This document shows positions 11,628 to 19,619 of a DNA stretch of 62,542 nucleotides, piece by piece. Position 1 is the stretch's first letter, and each line of letters starts with the position of its first letter. This DNA comes from Chondrus crispus. Lineage: Eukaryota > Rhodophyta > Florideophyceae > Gigartinales > Gigartinaceae. Under the pieces are notes generated by a model, which worked only from the letters and a program-made list of their open reading frames with translations, was not told the DNA's origin and ran no database searches. The position numbers were made by a program, and so were the translations under genes. The stretch spans positions 58,920 through 121,461 of the forward strand of contig NW_005179188.1 of NCBI RefSeq assembly GCF_000350225.1, in the 5' to 3' direction.

Positions 11628-12170
11628 CTAACTATTCTGTTCACAAACTACCTTTAAGTGTGCGGCACCGTTCTCGTGGCACTTCAGGTGCCCGTGAGAC
11701 TCAAAGACGCGATTGCAAGGGATACAACGCGGAGTCTCCTTATCGTTGGCAACTTGAATGCGATGAGACCTAGACTGAATGTGGTCGTAAAAGGCCTTCG
11801 CACTATTGCCACTAACGCCGCACACTTTACAATACCGCTTATACCGCGGGCACACCTTACGATTCCTCTTGCGCTCACGCTTAAACTCTTTATCCGCGAA
11901 AACAGCCGCTTTCCGAGCAGAAAGTCGATGCGTAGTTCTCTTTATTGGTGCGGGAACAGAGCGCGGAATACGAGGAATCCTATATGGTGCGCAACTCGAG
12001 GACGGACCCGGAAGCGCGAGCCGAGGTGAAGGTTGATCCTCAGGCTCAAGCACCTCAACGGATACGACCTCCGATGTCCGAACCGTTCGACCGGTGACCA
12101 GCTTCCCAGGCGCAGAGCGCACCGGTACTAATTCCAGATCTAACACAACCCCGTAAAAACAGGTATTCAC
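11628..12170 (-). CDS. Extra copia ORF with two C2H2 zinc fingers, upstream of gag-pol
   Basis: A 180-codon ORF lies on the element's sense strand between the leader and gag-pol. Its C-terminal third holds two fingers with identical spacing, CX2CX12HX5H: C114, C117, H130, H136, and C149, C152, H165, H171. This is the spacing of the U1-C/matrin/JAZ-type C2H2 class, which often binds double-stranded RNA or structured nucleic acid. A strongly basic stretch (KRERKRNRK, ~97-105) precedes the fingers and could be a nuclear localisation or RNA-binding segment. The N-terminal half is Pro/Ser-rich. It is 151 bp upstream of gag-pol in a different frame, so it would need its own or a spliced message. 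Copia elements normally encode only Gag-Pol. Function unknown; finger identification is firm, the protein's reality likely but unproven. Confidence 0.75.
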   Translation of the reverse strand: MNTCFYGVVLDLELVPVRSAPGKLVTGRTVRTSEVVSVEVLEPEDQPSPRLALPGPSSSCAPYRIPRIPRSVPAPIKRTTHRLSARKAAVFADKEFKRERKRNRKVCPRYKRYCKVCGVSGNSAKAFYDHIQSRSHRIQVANDKETPRCIPCNRVFESHGHLKCHENGAAHLKVVCEQNS

Positions 12171-12294
12171 AATAAGGAATATGAAGATAATCGTCAGTAA
12201 CAGATTTTGGAATTATTGCTCTTAAGAACCACCAAAACGTGCAAAGACAATCACTTAGATGTGTAGGAAATGGAAAGAAACTCAAAACTTACTT

Positions 12295-12650
12295 TGCATG
12301 AGAGAACGAAGAAAAACCAAATGCGAGATTGACGACGACGGCGGTAGCGGGAGCGGAAACGAAGACGAAGACCAAAGACAGAGACAGCAGCAAGAACCAC
12401 AGCAAGAACGAAAGCCAAACCAAGAACGAAGACAACGAAGACAGCGGGGGCGATGACCAAAACCAATTCACACAAGAGAGCAAGAACGACAGCAGCAGCG
12501 AAAACCAAAACCAAGAACGACGGCAAGAACGAGAGCGACAACGACAGCGAGAAGACCAGCGGAAAGAACGACGAGAAACGGCAGCGAAAACGACAGCGAC
12601 AACGACGGCAGAAACAACGGAACGAGAACGACAGACTCATGCAGTGAAAC
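12295..12650. repeat. Copia leader, low-complexity tract almost lacking T on the plus strand
   Basis: Between the primer site and the zinc-finger ORF the plus strand is made of imperfect AACGAC / GAACGA / CAAGAACGA repeats with very few T residues, so the element RNA here is a pyrimidine-rich tract with few A residues. Frames on both strands stay open because of this composition; I do not call them genes. Confidence 0.7.
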
Positions 12651-12661
12651 GACAGCCAGGG

Positions 12662-12676
12662 GCTGGGCCCATAACC
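12662..12676 (-). promoter_or_regulatory. Copia primer-binding site, complementary to the initiator tRNA-Met anticodon arm
   Basis: The plus-strand 15-mer GCTGGGCCCATAACC directly abutting the 5' LTR equals the anticodon arm of animal-type eukaryotic initiator tRNA-Met (CAU anticodon inside GGGCCCAUAACC; about tRNA positions 26-40). The element RNA (minus strand) is therefore complementary to an internal tRNA region, not the 3' CCA end. This is the half-tRNA priming arrangement established for Drosophila copia. The tRNA sequence is from general knowledge; the host's own tRNA was not available. Confidence 0.85.
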
Positions 12677-13939
12677 TAATGGTAGGTTCGGAGGGGCAAG
12701 GGAAAGAAGGAAGGCAGGTTGATGTGTGTGAGTGAAGGAGTTGGTACCGAGGTTTACTTTGAAGCCGTTTTCCTGCGATACTTATACACTTCGAGTGCTA
12801 CACTATCGCTCTACTCCGACTCCCAGTAAACCATACTCTACTATGCGCGACCAAGCGCGGTCCTCTTGTGGCCCGACCATACTGTTCGATTTCCACCTTA
12901 CGAATCGATTCGTAACTATTAGCTCACAACTATTTCTACACATTCTAAATGACTGTAAACCATGGCCCTATGCATGCAACTGTTTCACACCTTACTAATC
13001 TGCATCCAGTCATGCCAGACTTCATTGTTGTGCAACGAACAACTTGGCACTTGTCTATTTCCAACAACGCAAACGTCTTTCATATCACAATCGCCATACG
13101 TATCCTTGTTTCTCACCTTACTAATTTCGCCAAGCACTGTCAGATAATTATGGCAAGTTATAACATGTGCATCCAGACTTTCTACACAACTCACATGAGA
13201 ATACATGTAAATCACACGAGTACTGTCATGAACTTGCATCCAACGGCGCACCATGACGAGAGCACAGTGCAACGGCGCGTGCTCACGCAAGACTCGCATA
13301 CAGCGTGACGCGTACACAGAATAATCGCACAACTGTATTCCTCTCGCGAGAAGCACTTGTTGTACTTTTGATTCACATGTACTGTACTCGGACACGCGCA
13401 GGATCGCAAACAGTCTGACACTGTAAAACTGTAAACCCTCATGTGCATACACCTGGATGCGTGTACATGTGTACGTACACGAATCCACATGGCGACGTGT
13501 ACATGTGTACACGGCATACATGTGTCCCGCCCGGGGGCCCCATGCAATTACCCATTACAACCATGGCAAACCACTTGAAACCCCCAAAACAACGTAATTA
13601 TGGCATATACAGGCCATTTAAAGTACATCACAAGGCCAATGACGCACACGTGGACAACGCTCGACCAATAGATTTGCAGCATTAGACCTGAGGGCCAATA
13701 GAATTGCAGTATTTCCTGTGTAGTCTATAGTGCTACGGGCCAAGGTTCCACTTGGCAAAACTATGCAAATTTGCATGACCCTCCGAGAGGCCACTTTCGT
13801 CCCCGGAACCCCAAAATCTGGGATTCTACACGTGTCATGTCGTGATATGCGTAAGAGCGCCCGGACCGTGCAGTCATGTACACGTGTCACTCGATTTTGA
13901 CCTTTTCAGATAACAGCATGTGGTCGCACATTTTCAATA
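12677..13939 (-). repeat. 5' LTR of the copia element
   Basis: 1,263 bp, a direct copy of 6062-7325 with one base missing near 13165. It should hold promoter and transcription start for the minus-strand element RNA; I did not assign a TATA box with confidence. Confidence 0.95.
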
Positions 13940-13944
13940 GTATA

Positions 13945-14194
13945 CATCTCACTCTATGCGGATAGGTGCTCATACCGAGCAGATATTGGTAGGAGTACCA
14001 CTCGAGTGAGGATGGCAAGGTTTGGTTGGGGTCCAAACAGTCAGGAAATGGCTGCTTTATATTTCGACCGCAGTATCGAGGTTTCCGCCCCATCTTACTG
14101 GCTTTTCGGTCCCGGAATATCATCATCCATATCCGCCCCAACTACGTCTACAGCGGATCTTAACGTTTCCTGTTCCACTGCCACAGCTCAATGA
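13945..14194 (+). pseudogene. D1 tyrosine recombinase, C-terminal part
   Basis: Leaving out the copia element and one GTATA copy, the frame from 6061 runs straight into 13945 and reads TSHSMRIGAHTEQI, which holds the second catalytic box HxxR (His 13950-13952, Arg 13959-13961). A TGA at 14007-14009 follows, but coding continues one frame over with RMARFGWGPNSQEMAALYFD, where the Gly-Trp and the Tyr (codon 14060-14062) fit the third box and catalytic tyrosine. So D1's YR had all catalytic residues and carries one frameshift besides the insertion. The tail to 14194 has no recognised motif. Confidence 0.8.
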
Positions 14195-14271
14195 TATTGA
14201 ATCTGCCTCCGCAACAAGTGCTGTCGGAGAATACTGCGATAAGAAAGCTAAGCTATTCTTTTGGTTATTTC

Positions 14272-14494
14272 GTCAAGTGTAGGCTAGTCATGGTTTATGC
14301 AGATGAAACGTTCACACCATAGATAGCAAGGTTCCGACAACGGTTGGAATGCACGACGCGTACGAATCCAAATTCAACATTTTGGATTGATTATTGAAAT
14401 GTTCCGACACGCCCTGGAACGCTTCGCTACTGACACTACAAAAGAGACAGGCGTTCCAGGAGTTGAAACGTGGAAGTCCTGCCTCTCTCTTCCC
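14272..14494 (+). repeat. Right 223-bp direct repeat of D1
   Basis: Copy of 2258-2480 with five substitutions. It is followed by a C-rich run (about 14491-14507) that is absent next to the left copy. Confidence 0.85.
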
Positions 14495-14846
14495 CCCACC
14501 CCCCCTTTGCGAAAAAGGCAACATATGCCTCTCTCATATAAGCCTGGAATCGACCTGAGACAGAAAAGGATCAATGGCGCCGAGAGCGAAGCGGGAGGGG
14601 AACGTGGGGACGCTGACGGCGCGGAGGAGCGACGCTGCTCAATGTGCAAGTGAAGGACTACCATTGTATTCTGGCTGAGGTTCAAACCCGAACCTCGGCC
14701 GATCCCTATTTTGGCCGGGCACCCCCCCCCATCGAGGAAGACGGGTGGGGTGGTCCCGGGTAGAAACTAATTTTTAGCTACGGTTATCTAGCGAAACCAG
14801 ACCGCACTAATAAACATCGTTTCAACTTCGAAACCAAAACAGCAGT
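14495..14846. other. Possible 3' end of D1 and spacer
   Basis: This holds C-rich runs near 14495 and 14721 and a short ATG frame from about 14573 without a recognisable motif. If D1 has split direct repeats, its terminal B repeat should lie here; I compared this stretch with the sequence just before 14272 and saw no match. No gene is supported. Confidence 0.4.
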
Positions 14847-15395
14847 TTAAAAAAGGGAACTAGAAACCCAATTTAAATTACGCTTTAATCTTTCTACGTA
14901 ATCGCGACGTTTGTGACCGCACTCCATATATGCCACAGAAGGCACGACGGGACAGAAGCTGTCCAGCCTTAAAACCTTGCACCAGAAACCGCCCAAAAAC
15001 AGCCGTCCTTCATCTGAAGCGGGTGTTTTTGGGTCTGGGTAGCGGCGACGGACGACCTTTTTGTCGCTGTGGTTCGTGAGCCGCATGATAAGCTCGAGCG
15101 GAAGGCCCGCAGCGTAGGCGGCAGATATTCCCCCGCTGCGAAGGGATTGGGGGTGAACTTGAGTCCGACAGGGACAAGGGCCGCAGTAGCGGCCAGTGAC
15201 GAAGATATGGCTTGGGCCAGAAGATGCCGCCTTGGATTTGGACCGGTCGCGGAAAAGGTAGCCAGACGGTGGTCCGGAGTAGGGCAAAGACCCAAGAAGC
15301 ATATCAATCGGGTCCGACGAACCCGTGAGTCCAATGCGGACAGGGATACGAGGCAACAATCCCGTCTCCGCGTACTTGAAGCGTCGCATCTGCAC
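14847..15395 (-). pseudogene. D2 tyrosine recombinase C-terminal fragment
   Basis: On the minus strand this frame contains SLRSGGISAAYAAGLPLELI followed by MRLTNHSDKKVVRRRYPDP, which matches the HxxR-to-Tyr region of tyrosine recombinases (usual form HSLRRGGATAA... then ...YI). The box His is replaced by Gln (QSLR), while the Arg and a terminal Tyr remain, so the copy looks inactive. The N-terminal core-binding domain is not visible in frame. Together with the RNase H fragment at 16394-16726 it marks a second, minus-strand DIRS-like element. A plus-strand frame over the same bases is a shadow. Confidence 0.7.
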
Positions 15396-15803
15396 ATGGA
15401 CTACTTCTGAAGATATTCTATGTCTTGGACTTGTAGTTCATGCGTTCTACCACGACGTGCCAATTAAAAAATTTGGGGGCGATCATCCCGATCTTGCAGA
15501 AGCCAATGAGTTCCTCGCACTCTATAGCAACAAGGGCATTGTTGAGTTTGTAAGAAGCTACGGAGGCAGATTATAGTACGTATCGTTGAGGAGGCCCTTG
15601 ATTGCGACCTGCGTCTCGTGCGCGGAAATCACGGCGAGTCTAGGAGACATGGCCATTATTGGTTGGGTCTTGGATTCCCATTTTCCGCTGCTTCGCTGAG
15701 ATAGCTACCACATAGGGCCGTATGGAGTCTCCGCGAAAGGAGCCGCGATTATACACATACCTTAAATATTCACAGATGGTTGCAATCGTGGCCGGTAGGG
15801 AAC
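15396..15803. other. D2 internal region, no gene recognised
   Basis: A short plus-strand frame ending at 15576 has reasonable composition but no motif I recognise, and it overlaps the YR fragment at its start. Otherwise nothing supported. Confidence 0.35.
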
Positions 15804-16286
15804 TTAAACTGTTTCGGGTATAATATGCCTGAAAGGTCTCGTAGAGATGGTGATAGTGTCTCTGCGTTGTGGATGCGTACGCAGAGCTGATGAGTACCGC
15901 AGATTTTTCTGAACCACGGACATTTGTAGTATATTCCTGACAGCTAGAGATACCTCAGCTGCCCACTGCAACCGCGCCTTTTCGTGTAATCGATTGCGAT
16001 ATTCGACCAAGGATTCGTTAATCCGTGGCCGAGGTAAGAGATGAGAGCTACTTGCTGCAAAGCTTTCTGGTACCGGCTTTGTTCTGGTCAGTCCGGCCCC
16101 ACGAGGACGCCGCCGCCTAGGCGCTCCAAGTAGCCGGCCCATACCAGTAAGATCCCCGGAAGCGGAGGTAAGAGTGGTTTTCGATAAACCGGTATGTGCG
16201 AGGGTAGGTCGTGTCCGTCTCACACGTGCAGACGGCGACAGTAACAGCGCTCTAGAATCTGGACAGCGGTTGGCCGAATATCCCAT
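15804..16286 (-). pseudogene. D2 internal ORF of unknown function
   Basis: A 160-codon minus-strand frame between the RNase H and YR fragments of D2. Its first half is Arg/Ser/Pro-rich; the second half contains a plausible amphipathic helix (RLHEKARLQWAAEV). By position it could be the RNase H-YR linker or the YR N-terminal domain, but I see no diagnostic motif. It may not be coding. Confidence 0.35.
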
Positions 16287-16393
16287 CTATGGCTTCCGCG
16301 TCGCCTTGAGAGTCAGTCCGCCCATGTGCTGATCACTGAAGGGATGCGTCGTTTAGAGAAGACGACACCCTCGGCCTTGCAGACGTGACAGGG

Positions 16394-16726
16394 CTAGCGA
16401 AGTCGAGCAAGTAGGCGCGGTGAGCGGGAAGTCATGTTCCGAACCACAAACTCGGTCACCTTTGAGTCGGTGACCTGTTGGACCGCCCTCTGCCGTGCAT
16501 GACGCACGAAGCTGTGCACCGCGTGGATGACCGCGAGCAGCTCGAGCTCGTTGATGTGAGCGCCCACCAACTGCTCGCCGAAGAACTCAGTGTAGTACAA
16601 CGGCGCGAAGGCTACAGCACCACCGCGGCTGCCCCGACATACAGTACGACGGCTGTAAGCGCTAGAAGAACTGTAAGGAGTTATATTTACAGCAGACGGC
16701 CGGTGCGGAGTACAGTAGTACCCCAC
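16394..16726 (-). pseudogene. D2 RNase H fragment
   Basis: The minus-strand frame reads GAVAFAPLYY...FGEQL..AHINELELLAVIHAV and then QQVTDSKVTEFVVRNMTSR. NELELLA carries the expected catalytic Glu and VTDSKV the Asp of the RNase H fold; the segment spacing fits the RNase H that follows RT in YR and LTR retroelements. The first catalytic Asp is missing or degraded near 16660-16680. The upstream RT would lie to the right but is cut off by the gypsy LTR at 16833. On the minus strand the order RNase H then YR (14847-15395) supports a DIRS-like element. Confidence 0.65.
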
Positions 16727-16832
16727 CGGCTACACGTGTAGGATCCGAACGGTAAGTAATTAGTAATTAGTAGTTACTGGCACAAATTAGCCAATTCAGC
16801 ACAGTGGCTGGTATACATTAAGTAACAGCTAC
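16727..16832. other. Spacer left of the outer gypsy element
   Basis: AT-rich spacer with repeats of TAATTAGTA around 16756-16776. The last five bases (16828-16832, GCTAC) would be the left target duplication of element O; the right copy is outside the window. Confidence 0.4.
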
Positions 16833-17201
16833 TGTAGCGGGACAGGTGTCCTGGCGTCCCACTTAGGGTTCAAGGACCGGGGGCACCTGCCCCGTTCCAG
16901 TAAATAGAGGCAGACTCGCCTCCCTTCCCTTTACGGATAAGTGCTAACACCGTTCCGGTTACCCTTTTAGTCTCAGGCTTCTAACCCGTGACCGGCCGTC
17001 CGGATCTAACACCACCGACCGGCTGCTCGTCACCGGCCCCGTGAGCCTCCCCTCTTTTCGAGTCCGTCCGTACAGTTTGCGTTCGCGCGTGGGTAACCCA
17101 GCGGCGCGTGCTCTCTTACCTCTAACCCCCCTCGTTTCCGAGTGGTCGGGACGAAGGTAGTTATACCACATATTGGTACTCTTGTGGAGGGTATAACTAC
17201 A
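16833..17201 (+). repeat. Putative 5' LTR of outer gypsy element O
   Basis: 369 bp bounded by TGTAG...CTACA inverted termini, the ends also used by the B and G2 LTRs, and located about 100 bp before a gag ATG. It contains GGGACAGGTGTCC near its left end, close to the palindrome GGACAGCTGTCC at the same place in the solo LTR at 59152. The matching 3' LTR lies beyond the right edge, so the boundaries are inferred. Confidence 0.55.
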
Positions 17202-17297
17202 GAGGTTGAGCCCGCACTGGATCGCCAGCGCGAGCAATTACCGAACGGATTGAAAGAGGTCGAAAATCACCGCGTCGATCGCCAGTGATCATCGACG

Positions 17298-17596
17298 ATG
17301 AACCGTGCAGATTCTGCCGGAGAAGATACCGCCTCCGGGCGAGCAAGTACCCGCAGTGGCAGAGGCGCACAGCGCCCCCGGATGGACAATCCGGAAGCCC
17401 TGCTACGCCCACAGTCTACGAGGGGCCAGAAGACCTCTTCCGTTTCGGACACCACCGCCGGGTTACCGGCTGGTGGGGGGAACCGCGTACAAGTATTGTA
17501 CGACGCGTTACTCCCGCGACTACAAATCTGGATGGAGGATTTCCTCGCTGAGGAATTACCTCAGGTCGTCCAGGTTTGCCCCGACCGAACGGCAGC
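17298..17596 (+). CDS. Element O Gag, N-terminal part, interrupted by element A
   Basis: The frame opens with ATG at 17298 and has an Arg/Ser/Gly-rich start like that of the G2 Gag, then a helical region (LYDALLPRLQIWMEDFLAEE). It runs into the LTR at 17597; the apparent stop at 17604 belongs to the LTR. Removing element A plus a 4-5 bp target duplication (CAGC at 17593-17596, TAGC at 61345-61348) puts this frame in register with 61347 onward. Gag would form the capsid-like particle in which reverse transcription occurs. Confidence 0.75.
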
Positions 17597-18264
17597 TGTA
17601 GCATAAACACCCCCCTGACGTAGAGGGTTGTATGCTTTAGCTCGACGTAGACCCTTCGGAGGGGGAGAAGACGGGGAGAACACACAGCTAACGACACAGG
17701 GAAGCGGGCCCTAGTAGCGTGGTAGAGCGGGACGGTCGGGGACGAGCGTACGCGCGGGCCGATCTACGCCTCGACGCCCCGGAGCAGCGCTGGGTAACGT
17801 ACCAGCGCTCACGGGCGCAGGCGGATCTAGGCTCACTCGCGTACGCGTGTGTCCCCTACCCGCGTTGTCCCGTTTTACGCGCGCGAAGGCGGATCGCGCG
17901 TGTTGGGTAAGCTGGATGACGGACCTTGACGGTCAGTGGGTGACAAGTCCGTGCTCGTCCTCCTCCACTGCGGCCGGTCCGCTCCATATTTAATATACAA
18001 AACAATCTACAACTCTACAGTACCGAAGTACTGTAGTGGACTACTGTAGTACAGTTCGGACCGTACTGTAATACTGTCAGCCATCGGGGCTGACAGTACA
18101 CGTGTGTGTGCGCTTCCGTCCCGCGCAGTGCACGTGTGCACGTGTGCACGCGTGCGCCCTGTACCCGTGGAGTACTCGTGGCAGTACTGTAGAGCGTCGG
18201 GCTCTACAGTAGCTGATCTGGTTCTCAATCTAATCTAATTACGTCCCCCAGGGGGGTTATACCA
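17597..18264 (-). repeat. 3' LTR of element A
   Basis: 668 bp, matching 60645-61344. It starts TGTAGCATAAAC and ends GGTTATACCA. Its middle is dense in palindromes: CACGTGT/GTGCAC runs at about 18096-18150, paired AGTACTGTAG elements, and GTCAGCC...GGCTGAC. Confidence 0.9.
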
Positions 18265-18303
18265 CACGGCCCCCCCCCTTAAGTGTGACCGTCCGCGGTC
18301 GCG
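18265..18303 (-). promoter_or_regulatory. Element A outer polypurine tract and hairpin
   Basis: Next to the 3' LTR the minus strand has AAGGGGGGGGGCC, preceded (in the sense direction) by the GACCGTCCGCGGTC hairpin core. The same hairpin plus purine tract occurs at the pol stop codon (52627-52663). Confidence 0.7.
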
Positions 18304-18367
18304 TGTCGTGGTAGCTATCGTTGCAACAATCCCCCTTGGCGAGGGGTGTCGCGTGCTGTCTCCCCGA

Positions 18368-18980
18368 CGTAGTATAATCACCCCCAACGACGACGGGGGT
18401 GAGTACTGACAGTTCGGAAAGACCCCGATCGGCGGGAAGATAGAAGCACGGCCCACCCACGGTACCGAGCACGGGCTCGAGGTAGCGGTGGTAGAGCGGG
18501 ATCGGGGAGGACGCGCGCACGCGCGAGCGGTTCTACGCCTCGACGCCCCGGAGCGGTACTGGGTGACGATCCAGTACCGACGGGCGGAGGCGGAGCCGGC
18601 TCGTGGGCTTGCTACGCGCGTCCTCAACCCGCGCGCGGTGCGACTCATAGGTAAAACGGACGGAAGTACCTAAAAGTAAGCGGGCGGACCAAGGTGGAGG
18701 ATCCTTGACAAGTCCGTGCTTGTCGTCCTCCACCGCCGGCGGTCCGCTCATATTTAACATACAGAGTAACCTATCATAGCATTACAGTTGTGCCGGTCGG
18801 CCTGTACTGTAGCGCTGTCAGCCGTCGAGGCTGGCAGCACACGTGTCGTACACGTGTGTGCGCGCGCCCCCCGTACACGTGGGTTACACGTGTGCGCGCG
18901 CGCACCGAAGTACTGTAGAGCTCGGGCTCTACAGTTACAAATCTAATCTAAATCTAATACGAGGAGGGGGATATGCTACA
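18368..18980 (-). repeat. 3' LTR of element B
   Basis: 613 bp matching 46063-46637 with indels. It starts CGTAG where the other copy has TGTAG, and ends GCTACA. The LTR resembles the A LTR in layout (AGTACTGTAG pairs, CACGTGT runs) but is clearly diverged. Confidence 0.9.
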
Positions 18981-19015
18981 TGGCCCCCGTCTCAAGTGTG
19001 GACGTCCGCGTCCAC
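18981..19015 (-). promoter_or_regulatory. Element B outer polypurine tract and hairpin
   Basis: The minus strand reads GACGGGGGCCA up to the LTR. Just before it is a perfect hairpin, GTGGACGTCCGCGTCCAC on the plus strand. Read as codons the hairpin gives VDADVH then Thr and TGA, matching the pol C-terminus at 23132. It is a second copy of the pol end plus polypurine tract. Confidence 0.75.
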
Positions 19016-19619
19016 AGGTTTTTGTAGAACTGTCAGTCACCTCCTCGCAGCCGAGCGACAGCCATCCTTACCGCCCTCGTGATCCCCTGTCCGTCCGTGT
19101 TCGGTGCCTTCTGCTTTCCGTTTTTCGTGAGCTGAGGTCGTAGCTTCCTCCGCAGTACTTCAACTTTCACGGCCCATCTCCCTTGCGTCAGCGCATTGCT
19201 CGCCCTGCCTTCCCGGTCCTTTGTTTTCACGACTCCTGTTCGCGTCCCTTTTCGCGTCGCCCTCGCGATCACGTCCTTCCCGTCCCACACGTCTACCCCA
19301 AGCACCGGGCCCTCAACCGTGTCGCTCTTGCGCGGTGGCGAGAGAGGCGGCGTGCTTCGCCTATTCGTGGGTGGTCAACCCGCCTCCCGAGCTCCTTCTT
19401 TTTGATCCTTATCACGGGGCCACGGCATGCGCTGTCGAATGTAGCGCGGCGGCGGTGGAGGGTATTATGATCTTCCAGGCCCCTTCCCTTCTCGCCATCG
19501 CACACGGTGGGGGCTTCAGGTCCTCGCACCTTCTCTGTGCTTCGTCGCACGCCCTTCATCAGCGTGCAGGGATGTGCATCTGTAGGGAGCGGACTGGCGT
19601 AGTCTTCTCTCTTATCCTT
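19016..19619. other. Start of element B 3' module
   Basis: GC-rich sequence without a supported gene. In A and G2 the equivalent place begins a plus-strand (antisense) ORF; here several plus-strand frames are open but lack any recognisable motif. Confidence 0.4.

Larger units (their letters stand above)
6062..13939 (-). mobile_element. Complete young Ty1/copia LTR retrotransposon
   Basis: Two near-identical direct LTRs (6062-7325 and 12677-13939) flank an intact minus-strand gag-pol. The target duplication GTATA (6057-6061 and 13940-13944) fits the LTR ends exactly. LTR termini are TAATG...CAATA, a near-perfect inverted pair, not TG...CA. By eye the only LTR difference is a 1-bp indel (near 6550 versus 13165), so the insertion is very recent. 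Sense order is 5' LTR (12677-13939), iMet-type primer site (12662-12676), pyrimidine-rich leader, zinc-finger ORF (11628-12170), gag-pol (7337-11476), polypurine tract (7326-7334), 3' LTR (6062-7325). It inserted into the YR gene of D1. Confidence 0.95.
2258..14494 (+). mobile_element. DIRS-like (tyrosine recombinase) retrotransposon D1, decayed, split by a copia element
   Basis: The element reads left to right: 223-bp repeat (2258-2480), gag-like ORF1 (2574-3251), RT and RNase H (3263-5088), tyrosine recombinase (5089-6061, resuming at 13945), then the second 223-bp repeat (14272-14494). RT plus RNase H followed by a YR instead of a DDE integrase defines the DIRS order. The terminal-type direct repeats resemble the split direct repeats of PAT/Ngaro-type elements, though I could not find the second (B) repeat pair. 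I see no flanking target duplication, as expected for YR integration. Stops in ORF1, RT and between RT and YR, plus a frameshift in the YR, make it inactive. The outer boundaries are uncertain. Confidence 0.75.

Noticed and set aside
12251..12640. Minus-strand 129-codon ORF with strongly hydrophobic, Ser/Phe/Leu-rich sequence in the copia leader
   Set aside because: It coincides with the low-complexity pyrimidine-rich tract; T-rich codons give Phe/Leu/Val/Ser automatically, and the opposite strand is also open.
12662..12676. tRNA-like sequence, considered as a tRNA gene fragment
   Set aside because: Only the anticodon arm is present, and it abuts the LTR exactly where a primer site belongs.
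15069..15410. Plus-strand 113-codon ORF
   Set aside because: Shadow of the minus-strand YR fragment, which has recognisable catalytic motifs.
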